From contig NZ_CP019331.1 of the NCBI RefSeq assembly GCF_002163835.1, positions 1,302,001 through 1,366,000 of the forward strand: a stretch of DNA of 64,000 nucleotides, written 5' to 3'. The notes beneath the pieces were generated by a model, which saw nothing but the letters and a program-made list of their open reading frames with translations, had not been told where the DNA came from and searched no databases. The translations under genes were made by a program, and so were the position numbers. Positions 36,412 to 45,708 of the stretch are shown here, piece after piece (the first letter of the stretch is position 1; every line of letters starts with the position of its first letter). This DNA comes from Polaribacter sp. SA4-10. Its GTDB lineage: Bacteria > Bacteroidota > Bacteroidia > Flavobacteriales > Flavobacteriaceae.

Positions 36412-38028
36412 TTAACTTTTAATTGCTGTAATATATTTTTTCATATCCTCCCTTACTTTTGGGAATAAAAGTAGTAGACCAATCATATTTGGGAATACTA
36501 ATGCTAAAATCATTGCGTCTGAAAACTTTATCACTGCATCTAAAGTAGCAGCTGCTCCAATTATAACAAATAAAAGGAATAAAATTTTATACGTCATATC
36601 GGCAGTTTTACCTTTTCCAAAAAGATATTTCCAAGATTGTAACCCATAATAAGACCAAGAAATCATTGAACTAAAAGCAAATAAAACAATTGCGATCGTT
36701 AATATATAAGAGAACCCTGGAATCACAGAATCAAAAGCCATAGATGTTAAATCTACACCACCAATAGAAGTCCCATCTGAATTCAACACAACATTACTAA
36801 GACCATCACCTCCGTACTTAAATACACTTTGCATATTTGATCCGTCAATATTAAAAAAGATGATAACTAAAGCTGTCATTGTACAAATCACAACTGTATC
36901 TATAAAAGGCTCTAATAAGGCTACAACACCTTCAGAAGCTGGGAATTTAGTTTTTACTGCTGAATGCGCAATTGCTGCAGAACCTGCTCCTGCCTCGTTA
37001 GAGAAAGCAGCTCTTTGAAAACCAACAATTAAAACACCTACAAAACCACCTAAACCTGCCATAGGCGTAAATGCTCCATTAAAAATTAATCCAAAAGCAT
37101 CACCTATATAACTAAAGTTTGCGAAAATAATAATCAAACAGGCTAAAACGTATATTCCCGCCATAAAAGGAACAATTTTTTCTGTAATTTTTGCAATACG
37201 CTTGATACCTCCAATAATTACAATACCAACTAAAATTGCTAAAATAACACCGATAATTAAACCCGAAGCACCACCATCTATATTAAACAATGTTTTTAAT
37301 TGCACGGCTGCTTGATTAGATTGAAATGCATTACCTCCTCCAAAAGAAGCTCCAACACATAATACTGCAAACATTATAGCTAATACTTTACCAAGACCTG
37401 CATACCCATTTTCTTTTAATCCTTTAGATAAATAATACATTGGACCACCATAAACAGTTCCATCTGCATCAACATCTCTATATTTAACACCCAACGTACA
37501 TTCTACAAATTTTGTAGACATCCCAATAATACCACAAACAATCATCCAAAAAGTTGCTCCTGGACCACCTAAAGCAATTGCCACTGCAACACCGGCGATA
37601 TTACCTAAACCAACAGTTCCAGAAACTGCTGTTGCTAATGCTTGAAAATGAGAAACTTCTCCTTCTTTACTTTCATCTCTAATTGTATCTATAACATCTC
37701 CGTCTACAATATTAACTGCAGCACTCTTATCTGCACTATGTGTATCTATATCGTCATATTTACCTCTTACAGTATTTATTGCTAAACCAAATTTAGTTAT
37801 TCCTGGAAACTTAAAATAAATTGTAAAGAAAGTAGCTCCTAAAACTAAAAGCAACACAACAAAAGGGATATTATACCCTCCAATAGGAACTGATGTTAAT
37901 ACAAATCCTTCCCACCATACTGCCACCGGCATAAAGGCATCATTAATTTTCTCGTCTAATCCTTTATCTTGTGCAAATGTTAAAAATGGAACTACTAAAA
38001 AAAGCAGTGATAGAAGTTTTTTGTTCAT
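36412..38028 (-). CDS. AGCS family amino-acid (alanine/glycine):cation symporter, copy 2
   Basis: This 538-residue inner-membrane symporter takes up Ala, Gly or related amino acids with Na+ or H+. It has a signal-peptide-like N-terminus ([16 protein letters not shown]), unusual for the family in general but shared with the paralogue next door. About ten spans follow, with family motifs [20 protein letters not shown] (about 135-154), [40 protein letters not shown] and [15 protein letters not shown]. It is 142 bp downstream of its paralogue, separated by a perfect 20-bp hairpin terminator, so the two genes are probably expressed from different promoters. Confidence 0.94.
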   Translation of the reverse strand: MNKKLLSLLFLVVPFLTFAQDKGLDEKINDAFMPVAVWWEGFVLTSVPIGGYNIPFVVLLLVLGATFFTIYFKFPGITKFGLAINTVRGKYDDIDTHSADKSAAVNIVDGDVIDTIRDESKEGEVSHFQALATAVSGTVGLGNIAGVAVAIALGGPGATFWMIVCGIIGMSTKFVECTLGVKYRDVDADGTVYGGPMYYLSKGLKENGYAGLGKVLAIMFAVLCVGASFGGGNAFQSNQAAVQLKTLFNIDGGASGLIIGVILAILVGIVIIGGIKRIAKITEKIVPFMAGIYVLACLIIIFANFSYIGDAFGLIFNGAFTPMAGLGGFVGVLIVGFQRAAFSNEAGAGSAAIAHSAVKTKFPASEGVVALLEPFIDTVVICTMTALVIIFFNIDGSNMQSVFKYGGDGLSNVVLNSDGTSIGGVDLTSMAFDSVIPGFSYILTIAIVLFAFSSMISWSYYGLQSWKYLFGKGKTADMTYKILFLLFVIIGAAATLDAVIKFSDAMILALVFPNMIGLLLLFPKVREDMKKYITAIKS

Positions 38029-38104
38029 AATTTATTTTGATTTTTTTATTTATCGTTGCGCAATATCCTAAAAAAAAAACGAAAAATGGAGAGATACTTC
38101 AAAA

Positions 38105-38148
38105 AAAATCCTGTTTATGGCCTTTTACAAGGCCATAAACAGGATTTT
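38105..38148 (-). terminator. Perfect 20-bp hairpin between the two AGCS genes
   Basis: Arms 38105-38124 and 38129-38148 are exact complements around TTAC. The minus strand continues with a long T-run, giving a very strong intrinsic terminator of the upstream symporter gene. Confidence 0.92.
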
Positions 38149-38170
38149 AAAAATTTATTTTATTTAAAAA

Positions 38171-39781
38171 CTATTTTTGTCTTTTATGATCAATTGCTTT
38201 TAAGTAGCGTGCCAACTCTACTTTTACTTTTGGAGCTAACAGTATCAATCCTATAATATTTGGGAATACCATTGCAAATATCATAGCATCAGAAAATTCA
38301 ATTACAGACCCTAAAGTAGAAGATGCACCAATTACTACAAAAACTAAAAAAAGTGCTTTATAGGTAATATCTGCTATTTTACCTTTTCCGAATAAATAGG
38401 TCCATCCTTGTATTCCATAATAAGACCAAGAAAGCATCGATGAAAAGGCGAATAAAATTACGGCTATTGTTAGCAAAATAGAAAAATTAGGAATTGCAGA
38501 ATCAAAAGCAACCGATGTTAAATCTACACCATTAATGGGTTGGTTGGTTGCATTTAATAGTACATTACTTTTTGAATCTAAATTACCATAGGTAAATAAA
38601 TTACTTCTTAAATTAGTAACAACTATTACTAAAGCAGTCATTGAACAAATAACTACAGTATCTACAAACGGCCCTATTGATGCTACAATACCTTCACTGG
38701 CTGGAAATTTAGTTTTTACTGCTGCGTGTGCAATAGATGCCGATCCAACACCTGCTTCATTTGAAAAAGCAGCTCTTTGAAAACCAACAATCATTACCCC
38801 AATTAAACCTCCTACTACAGAAGTTTGTTTAAAAGCGCCATCCCAAATTTGACCCATCGCTTCTGGTATTATACTAAAATTCATTGCAAGTATAATTAAG
38901 GAAGCACCTACAAACATAATTGCCATAAATGGCACTATTTTTTCTGTTACCCTACCTATTCTTTTAATTCCACCAATAATCACTACACCAACTAATGTTG
39001 CCATTACAAGTCCAAATACAAACCCAGATTCAATATCAAAGAGTTGTTTAAATTGTGCAGCCGCTTGGTTTGCTTGAAACATATTTCCACCTCCAAAAGA
39101 ACCTCCAATTACAAAAACAGCATATAAACCAGCTAAAACTTTTCCTAATCCGGCTAGATTCTTTTCTTTTAATCCTTTTTTCAAATAGTACATTGGGCCT
39201 CCATATATTTTCCCATCTTCACCAACTTCCCTATACTTAACACCTAAAGTAGCTTCTACTAATTTTGTAGACATTCCTAAAAATCCAGCTAAAATCATCC
39301 ATATGGTTGCTCCTGGACCTCCAATTGCAATTGCAACCGCAACCCCTGCAATATTACCTAAACCTACTGTTGCAGATAATGCAGCTGTTAAAGCTTGAAA
39401 ATGTGTAACTTCTCCTACGACTCCTTCTGCTTTAACCGTTTCAAAAATATCACCGCCTGGAGTTGAATCACCAGCCATTTCATCAACTGAACTATGATCA
39501 ACCTCATCATATTTACCATTTGTAGCTCTTATGGCAACCCCTAATAAAGTAATGTTAGAAAACTTAAAATACAATGTAAAAAAGAAAGCTCCAGATAACA
39601 GTAGAATAACTACAATTGGAACCTCAATACCCGCAATTGAGATTGGATAAAAAACGAACGCACTTACAGCGTCCGCAAAAGGTTTAAATTTTTCTTCTAT
39701 TTGTTCATCTATTGTTAACTCTTGTGCGAAGGATAACATTGGGGCCGCCAACAAAAGCATTGAAATAAGTTTTTTATACAT
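38171..39781 (-). CDS. AGCS family amino-acid (alanine/glycine):cation symporter, copy 1
   Basis: This 536-residue paralogue of the 36412-38028 protein has the same layout: a cleavable-looking N-terminus (MLLLAAPMLSFAQE), then motifs [60 protein letters not shown] and SWSYYGIQGWTYLFG. The transport core is strongly conserved between the copies. The loop near residues 395-425 (KSNVLLNATNQPINGVDLTS) and the tail differ more. Tandem copies usually reflect different substrate preference or different control. The 20-bp terminator between them favours separate control. Which amino acids are moved cannot be told. Confidence 0.94.
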   Translation of the reverse strand: MYKKLISMLLLAAPMLSFAQELTIDEQIEEKFKPFADAVSAFVFYPISIAGIEVPIVVILLLSGAFFFTLYFKFSNITLLGVAIRATNGKYDEVDHSSVDEMAGDSTPGGDIFETVKAEGVVGEVTHFQALTAALSATVGLGNIAGVAVAIAIGGPGATIWMILAGFLGMSTKLVEATLGVKYREVGEDGKIYGGPMYYLKKGLKEKNLAGLGKVLAGLYAVFVIGGSFGGGNMFQANQAAAQFKQLFDIESGFVFGLVMATLVGVVIIGGIKRIGRVTEKIVPFMAIMFVGASLIILAMNFSIIPEAMGQIWDGAFKQTSVVGGLIGVMIVGFQRAAFSNEAGVGSASIAHAAVKTKFPASEGIVASIGPFVDTVVICSMTALVIVVTNLRSNLFTYGNLDSKSNVLLNATNQPINGVDLTSVAFDSAIPNFSILLTIAVILFAFSSMLSWSYYGIQGWTYLFGKGKIADITYKALFLVFVVIGASSTLGSVIEFSDAMIFAMVFPNIIGLILLAPKVKVELARYLKAIDHKRQK

Positions 39782-39889
39782 ACGATATTAGAATTGGTTT
39801 ATCTTTTCTAAAACGCAAGATGATGTAAATATGCTCTTTTGGCAAGTTTTAAACCATAAATAACCAATTATTGAGCAATAAAAGTGGTT

Positions 39890-40789
39890 TTATGCCAGAT
39901 TTTCTTTAAATTTCAATAAATCTTCTTTGAATGATTTTGGATAAAATTCAAGTTCTTTATTTGTTTTTGTTAAATCGAAACCTGTTTTTGGAGGCCTTGG
40001 AGCAGTTTGATTTAAGGTTGATGTAGCTATTGATTTTATTAAACTTTTATCTAAGTGAAATACATCTGCAATTTGTTGTGCAATTTCGTAAACACTTAAT
40101 AATTGACTTGATGAAATATTGTAAATTCCTATTGCTTTTTTATCCATAGATATTTTACAAGCCAACGCTAAATCTTCTACATAAGTTGGCATTCTATATT
40201 GATCATCTACAATTGTAATTTCTTTTTTGCTTTCTAACATTTCTTTTACCCAAAGCACAATATTACTTCTACTCATGTCAAATACTTTTCCATACACTAA
40301 AATTGTTCTTAGAATTGTGTATTTGATATTTGACTTTAAAATAATTTCTTCTGACTTCAACTTAGACAGTCCATAATAACTTAATGGGTTTGCTTGATCA
40401 GTTTCTTTATAATACCCTTTTTTTCCATCGAAAATAAAATCTGTAGAAAGGTGAATTAAATGAGCATTTATTCTATCAGAAACTTCTGCCAACCATTTTA
40501 CAACATCAACATTTAAAGTGTTACATGCTATTTTATTATTTTCACAAGCATCAACATTTGTCATTGCTGCTGTATTTATTATAAAATTTGGTTGAATTTC
40601 TACTAATTTTTCTTTTAAAAGAGTTTCATCAGTAATATCAATAGAAATATATAAAAAATCATTTCTACCACTCCTATTTTCTCCTTTTGAAAAACCTATT
40701 ACTTCGTATTTATCTTTTTCTGACAGCAATAAACTTAATAGAGATTGCCCTAATAAACCATTACTACCTGTAATAACTACTTTTATCAT
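39890..40789 (-). CDS. RmlD-like NAD(P)-dependent sugar-nucleotide reductase (extended SDR)
   Basis: This 299-residue extended short-chain dehydrogenase starts with a Rossmann dinucleotide loop, VVITGSNGLLGQSLLSLLL (GxxGxxG, residues 7-13). The catalytic Ser/Thr-Tyr-Lys triad is seen in HLSTDFIFDG and the YYGLSKLKSE segment. The substrate-binding half ends with the TPRPPKTGF-like element TAPRPPKTGFD. It resembles dTDP-4-dehydrorhamnose reductase (RmlD) but no other rml gene is nearby. In this phylum such stand-alone genes are common and their substrate is uncertain. Its start is 1 bp from the stop of the upstream potassium-channel gene, implying one operon of PspC, channel and reductase. Confidence 0.87.
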   Translation of the reverse strand: MIKVVITGSNGLLGQSLLSLLLSEKDKYEVIGFSKGENRSGRNDFLYISIDITDETLLKEKLVEIQPNFIINTAAMTNVDACENNKIACNTLNVDVVKWLAEVSDRINAHLIHLSTDFIFDGKKGYYKETDQANPLSYYGLSKLKSEEIILKSNIKYTILRTILVYGKVFDMSRSNIVLWVKEMLESKKEITIVDDQYRMPTYVEDLALACKISMDKKAIGIYNISSSQLLSVYEIAQQIADVFHLDKSLIKSIATSTLNQTAPRPPKTGFDLTKTNKELEFYPKSFKEDLLKFKENLA

Positions 40790-40790
40790 G

Positions 40791-41789
40791 CTAAAACAAT
40801 TCTCTTAATTTAATTATTTGTTTTGGTCTTCCTAAAACGATTAAATGAGAACCTTGTATTAGTTTACAATCAGATTCTGGATTGATAATATATTCTTTAT
40901 TTGGATCTATAAACCCAATAACAGTACAACCTGTTTGTCTTCTTAAATCTAAATCTAAAATTGTTTTATTCAGGTATTTTTCAGGCAAATCATCTACTGC
41001 TACCTCTTCTAAATTAGCAGTTGTTTCTCCTTCGATTGTTAACCTATCTACAAACTCTATTACATCTGGTGTAACCACCAAAGACGCCATATGATCGCCA
41101 CCCAATTTATCTGGCATTATTACATTATCTGCTCCTGCAATTTTTAATTTACTATAAGAACTTTCATTAGACGCCCTGCTAATTACTTTGCAACTTTTAT
41201 TTAACTGACTTACTGTTAAAACTACAAATAAATTATTTGCATCTGAAGGCAACGCCGTAATTAAATTAGACGCTTTTTCTATACCTGCTCTAATTAATGT
41301 TTCATCTAAAGTTGCATCGCCTTGAATATTTAATACCCCAAGAGCATCTAGCTCATCAATCTTTTCTTTATCTTTTTCTACTACAACAAATTTTTGGTTA
41401 TAATTTTTTAGCTTCAAAATTGCTTGTTTCCCATTTCTACCATAACCACAAACAATTGTGTGTCCTATTAACTGCTGAATTTGTTTTTCCACTTTTTTAT
41501 GTTTAAAATGTTCAAATAATCTTCCGCTAACTAAATATTCTGAAAAGGAAGAAACTGCATAACCAAAAATAGTTATACTTGTTAAAATAAGAAATATTGT
41601 AAAAATTTTTTCTTCGGAAGAAAAGGGTCTTAACTCACCAAAGCCAACTGTAGTTACAGTAATAACAGTCATATATAAAGCATCTACAAAAGAATAATGA
41701 GACAATAACATATAACCTGCTGTTCCTATAGCTAAAATGGAAACAACTAATAATAATATTTTATTAATTTTAGAATCTAAAATATTCAT
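40791..41789 (-). CDS. Two-span K+ channel with RCK (TrkA-N/TrkA-C) domains
   Basis: This 332-residue potassium channel has two membrane spans (about 10-30 and 63-85) flanking a pore loop with the selectivity filter TVTTVGFGE (TVGFG, about 43-50). The cytoplasmic RCK domain follows: Rossmann motif VCGYGRNGKQA near 113-123, ending in LNIQGDATLDETL, which binds nucleotide or Ca2+ in relatives. A TrkA-C domain lies at about 255-332. This is the MthK/Kch-like layout. It probably sets K+ efflux and membrane potential. It begins 3 bp after the small PspC-like gene and runs into the reductase gene, a three-gene operon. Confidence 0.93.
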   Translation of the reverse strand: MNILDSKINKILLLVVSILAIGTAGYMLLSHYSFVDALYMTVITVTTVGFGELRPFSSEEKIFTIFLILTSITIFGYAVSSFSEYLVSGRLFEHFKHKKVEKQIQQLIGHTIVCGYGRNGKQAILKLKNYNQKFVVVEKDKEKIDELDALGVLNIQGDATLDETLIRAGIEKASNLITALPSDANNLFVVLTVSQLNKSCKVISRASNESSYSKLKIAGADNVIMPDKLGGDHMASLVVTPDVIEFVDRLTIEGETTANLEEVAVDDLPEKYLNKTILDLDLRRQTGCTVIGFIDPNKEYIINPESDCKLIQGSHLIVLGRPKQIIKLRELF

Positions 41790-41792
41790 AAA

Positions 41793-42014
41793 CTACAAAT
41801 CAAAAACCGAACTTCTTTTAGTATAAACCATGTCTTTTAGCTTTAACAAAAACGCTAACGTTAAATAAAACCCAAATGACAAACCGACTGTTACAAATGA
41901 TATATAAATAAAAAATAAGCGCACATTTGTAGCCCTAATACCCAGTCTATCTGCAAATCTCGAAGAAACATGAAATCCGTTTCTTTCAAAAAAATGTCTA
42001 ATATTGTTAATCAC
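41793..42014 (-). CDS. PspC-domain small membrane protein
   Basis: This 73-residue protein has a short PspC-like domain: the basic N-terminal part MINNIRHFFERNGFHVSSRF, ADRLGIRATNVRLFFIY, and one membrane span (about 36-57). In enterobacteria PspC is a membrane partner of the phage-shock response. In this phylum short copies often precede a potassium-channel gene, as here, 3 bp apart. A link to envelope stress or channel function is inferred from this context only. The head-to-head neighbour is uvrA, and the shared gap is about 110 bp. Confidence 0.85.
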   Translation of the reverse strand: MINNIRHFFERNGFHVSSRFADRLGIRATNVRLFFIYISFVTVGLSFGFYLTLAFLLKLKDMVYTKRSSVFDL

Positions 42015-42093
42015 TTATGCTATAATATTTGATTGCAAGATACTATTTTATGATTTGACAACCACACATCAATTAAATTAAAATAGTATTCTG

Positions 42094-42101
42094 TAACTTT
42101 G
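42094..42101 (+). promoter_or_regulatory. uvrA: -7 promoter element TAACTTTG of uvrA
   Basis: Exact match to the Bacteroidota TAnnTTTG element. Transcription would start near 42107, after the TTG at 42099, so that codon cannot be the start. The leader to TTG 42126 would be about 18 nt. Confidence 0.75.
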
Positions 42102-42125
42102 CATTTTTCTATAAAATCCACACTT

Positions 42126-44948
42126 TTGAAAGACCAAGAATACATAGAAGTTTATGGAGCAAGAGTTCATAATCTAAAGAATATTGATGTTAAAATTCCT
42201 CGCGAAAAACTAGTTGTAATTACTGGTTTAAGCGGAAGTGGAAAATCTTCTTTGGCTTTTGATACAATTTATGCTGAAGGTCAAAGACGTTATATAGAAA
42301 CTTTTTCTGCCTATGCAAGACAGTTTTTAGGCGGATTAGAAAGACCAGACGTTGATAAAATTGATGGCCTTTCGCCAGTTATTTCAATAGAACAAAAAAC
42401 AACCAATAAAAGTCCGCGTTCTACAGTTGGTACAATTACAGAAATTTACGATTTTTTACGTCTTTTATTTGCACGTGCTGCAGATGCTTACTCATTTAAT
42501 ACAAATGAAAAAATGGTAAGTTATTCTGATGAACAAATAAAAAAATTAATTCTTACCGATTTTACTGATAAAAAAATAGCAGTTTTAGCGCCTTTAATTA
42601 AATCTAGAAAAGGACATTATCGTGAGCTTTTTGAACAAATATCTAAACAAGGTTTTTTACGAGTTCGAGTTGATGGGGAAATAAAAGAGATTGAAAAAGG
42701 AATGAAATTAGACCGCTATAAAACACATGATATTGAGGTGGTTATAGATAGATTATTGGTTAATGATTCTGCAGAAAAAAGACTAGAAGAAACCATAAAA
42801 ACGGCTTTATATTCTGGTGATAATATAATGATGGTGATCGATGTAGATGCTAATAATCCTCGTTATTTTAGTAGAGAATTAATGTGTCCAACAACCGGAA
42901 TTGCATATCCAAACCCAGAACCAAATACGTTTTCATTTAACTCTCCAAAAGGCGCATGTAGTAAATGTAACGGATTAGGAATTACAAATGAAATTAATTT
43001 AAAAAAGGTAATTCCGGATAATTCAATTTCAATAAAAAACGGAGGGATTATTCCTTTAGGTGAAGAAAAAAATAGTTGGATTTTTAAACAACTTCAAAAT
43101 ATTGCAGAACGTTACAAATTTAAATTAACAGACCCAATAAGTAAAATTCCTAAGGAAGCATTAGAAATTATTTTAAACGGTGGAAATGAAACCTTTGAAA
43201 TTGAATCTAAAACTGTTGGTGTAACTAGAAATTACAAAATTGACTTTGAAGGAATTGTTGCTTTTATAGAAAATCAATATACAAACGCAGAAAGCACAAC
43301 TATAAAACGTTGGGCAAAAGCTTTTATGGATGAAGTTTCTTGTTCAAGCTGTAACGGAAAACGATTAAAAAAAGAAGCGCTTCATTTTAAAATTACGGAT
43401 AAAAATATCAGTGATTTAGCACAAATGGACGTAACGGAATTAGCGAAATGGTTTAAAAATATAGAGAAAAAATTATCAGAAAAACAGCAAATAATTGCAT
43501 CAGAAATTCTAAAAGAAATTAGAACTAGAATTCAGTTTTTATTAGATGTAGGTTTAGATTATTTAACGTTAGATAGAACCTCAAAATCACTTTCTGGAGG
43601 AGAAGCTCAAAGAATTCGTTTAGCTACTCAAATTGGTTCGCAGTTAGTTGGAGTTCTTTATATTCTAGATGAACCTAGTATTGGTTTACACCAACGTGAT
43701 AATCAAAAACTAATAGATTCTCTTGTGAAATTAAGAGATATTGGAAACTCGGTTATTGTTGTAGAACATGACAAAGACATGATTGAACACGCAGATTTTG
43801 TGTTTGATATTGGGCCCGGAGCAGGAAGACATGGAGGTGAAATTGTTAGCGAAGGAACTTTTGAAGATTTAAAAAAACACCACACATTAACTGCAGATTA
43901 TTTAACTGGAAGAAAAGAAATTGCGGTTCCTAAAACACGAAGAGAAGGAAATGGAAAAACCATAAAACTTTCTGGGGCAAGTGGTAATAATTTAAAGAAT
44001 GTTACCATAGAATTTCCTTTAGGAAAAATGATTTGTGTTACTGGTGTTTCTGGAAGTGGAAAATCAACCTTAATAAATGAGACTTTATACCCTATTTTAA
44101 ACGCTCATATATATAGAGGTGTAAAAAAACCAATGCCTTATAAAAAAATTGAAGGCTTAGAACATGTAGATAAAGTAATTGACATAGATCAATCTCCAAT
44201 TGGTAGAACTCCACGTTCAAATCCTGCAACTTATACAGGAACTTTTGGTGAAATTAGAAGTTTATATGCAAAGACACCTGAAGCTGCAATTCGTGGTTAT
44301 AAACCGGGTCGTTTTTCTTTTAACGTAAAAGGTGGCCGTTGTGAAACCTGCCAAGGTGGAGGAGTTAGAGTCATTGAAATGAACTTTTTACCAGATGTAC
44401 AAGTAGAATGTGAAACCTGCCAAGGAAAACGCTTTAACAGAGAAACTTTAGAGATTAGATACAAAGGAAAATCTATTTCTGATGTATTAAATATGACCAT
44501 TGAAGATGCTACAAATTTCTTTGAAAACATTCCTAAAATCCACAGAAAATTAAAAACAATTGAAGATGTTGGTTTAGGATACATTACACTTGGCCAACAA
44601 TCTACAACTCTTTCTGGTGGAGAAGCACAACGTATTAAATTAGCCTCAGAATTATCTAAAAGAGATACTGGAAATACTTTTTACATTTTAGATGAACCAA
44701 CAACTGGTCTTCACTTTGAAGACATTAGAGTTCTTATGGGTGTCTTAAATAAATTAGCTGATAAAGGAAATACTGTTTTAATTATTGAACATAATTTAGA
44801 TGTAGTAAAACTAGCAGATTATGTTATTGATGTTGGTATGGAAGGTGGCAAAAAAGGTGGTAAAATTTTGTGCTATGGAACTCCTGAGGAAGTCGCTAAA
44901 CATAAAACTAGTTATACTGCAAAGTTTTTGAAAAAAGAGCTACTTTAG
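42126..44948 (+). CDS. uvrA: Excinuclease ABC subunit A
   Basis: UvrA finds DNA lesions as a dimer and loads UvrB in nucleotide excision repair. Two ABC ATPase modules are present, the first with Walker A GLSGSGKS and signature [12 protein letters not shown], the second with GVSGSGKS and [12 protein letters not shown]. Zinc-binding Cys pairs occur as CSKCNG, CSSCNG and CETCQG (twice). The open frame extends up to TTG 42099, but that codon lies inside the -7 promoter element. I choose TTG 42126, which gives (M)[19 protein letters not shown], the usual N-terminus, and 940 residues. Non-ATG starts are common for this gene in the phylum (recollection). It reads away from the PspC operon. Confidence 0.98.
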   Translation: MKDQEYIEVYGARVHNLKNIDVKIPREKLVVITGLSGSGKSSLAFDTIYAEGQRRYIETFSAYARQFLGGLERPDVDKIDGLSPVISIEQKTTNKSPRSTVGTITEIYDFLRLLFARAADAYSFNTNEKMVSYSDEQIKKLILTDFTDKKIAVLAPLIKSRKGHYRELFEQISKQGFLRVRVDGEIKEIEKGMKLDRYKTHDIEVVIDRLLVNDSAEKRLEETIKTALYSGDNIMMVIDVDANNPRYFSRELMCPTTGIAYPNPEPNTFSFNSPKGACSKCNGLGITNEINLKKVIPDNSISIKNGGIIPLGEEKNSWIFKQLQNIAERYKFKLTDPISKIPKEALEIILNGGNETFEIESKTVGVTRNYKIDFEGIVAFIENQYTNAESTTIKRWAKAFMDEVSCSSCNGKRLKKEALHFKITDKNISDLAQMDVTELAKWFKNIEKKLSEKQQIIASEILKEIRTRIQFLLDVGLDYLTLDRTSKSLSGGEAQRIRLATQIGSQLVGVLYILDEPSIGLHQRDNQKLIDSLVKLRDIGNSVIVVEHDKDMIEHADFVFDIGPGAGRHGGEIVSEGTFEDLKKHHTLTADYLTGRKEIAVPKTRREGNGKTIKLSGASGNNLKNVTIEFPLGKMICVTGVSGSGKSTLINETLYPILNAHIYRGVKKPMPYKKIEGLEHVDKVIDIDQSPIGRTPRSNPATYTGTFGEIRSLYAKTPEAAIRGYKPGRFSFNVKGGRCETCQGGGVRVIEMNFLPDVQVECETCQGKRFNRETLEIRYKGKSISDVLNMTIEDATNFFENIPKIHRKLKTIEDVGLGYITLGQQSTTLSGGEAQRIKLASELSKRDTGNTFYILDEPTTGLHFEDIRVLMGVLNKLADKGNTVLIIEHNLDVVKLADYVIDVGMEGGKKGGKILCYGTPEEVAKHKTSYTAKFLKKELL

Positions 44949-44999
44949 CAAGCTATTCTTTTTTTAAAAGAAAAATACTAATTAAAAAAATATAGAATT

Positions 45000-45707
45000 A
45001 TGACGAATGATGACAGAAAAATAAAAGACAAATTACAACCAAAAACGTGGAATGAAATAAAAACAAAAGACGCTTGGGGAATTTTTAAGGTGATGGCAGA
45101 ATTTGTAGATGGATATGAAAAGCTAAGTAAAATTGGCCCTTGTGTTTCAATTTTTGGTTCTGCAAGAACTAAAGAAGATCATGAGGATTATATATTAGCA
45201 GAAGAAATTGCTTTTCAACTTACACAAAATGGATACGGCGTAATAACTGGTGGAGGACCTGGGATTATGGAAGCTGGAAACAAAGGTGCAAACAGAGGAA
45301 AAGGTATTTCTGTAGGTTTAAATATTGAATTACCCTTTGAGCAACATGACAACCCCTGGGTTGACCGTGACAAAAATTTAGAATTTGATTATTTCTTTGT
45401 AAGAAAAGTTATGTTTGTAAAATACTCTCAAGGCTTTATTGTAATGCCTGGTGGTTTCGGAACAATGGATGAACTTTTTGAAGCAATCACCTTAATTCAA
45501 ACTAAAAAAATTGGTCGTTTTCCAATAGTTTTGGTGGGCACAGAATTTTGGAGTGGGTTACTAGATTGGATTAAAAAAACACTTATTGCTCAAGGAAATA
45601 TTAGTGAAGAAGATTTAAACTTATTTAGAATTGTGGACACTGCTGAAGAAGCTGTAGCGCATTTAAATAAATTCTATGCTAAATATCAATTAAAACCTAA
45701 TTTCTAA
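45000..45707 (+). CDS. LOG-family phosphoribohydrolase
   Basis: This 235-residue Rossmann-like enzyme of the LOG family (TIGR00730 group) cleaves nucleoside 5'-monophosphates such as AMP or cytokinin nucleotides to base and ribose 5-phosphate. The diagnostic motifs are GGGPGIMEAGNKGA (about 80-93) and PGGFGTMDE (about 152-160), which hold the phosphoribosyl group and the catalytic Arg/Glu. The N-terminal extension of about 40 residues is usual for this subgroup. It lies 51 bp after uvrA and 1 bp before the M1-like gene. The true substrate in bacteria is debated, and lysine decarboxylase in older annotations is a misnomer. Confidence 0.92.
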   Translation: MTNDDRKIKDKLQPKTWNEIKTKDAWGIFKVMAEFVDGYEKLSKIGPCVSIFGSARTKEDHEDYILAEEIAFQLTQNGYGVITGGGPGIMEAGNKGANRGKGISVGLNIELPFEQHDNPWVDRDKNLEFDYFFVRKVMFVKYSQGFIVMPGGFGTMDELFEAITLIQTKKIGRFPIVLVGTEFWSGLLDWIKKTLIAQGNISEEDLNLFRIVDTAEEAVAHLNKFYAKYQLKPNF

Positions 45708-45708
45708 G

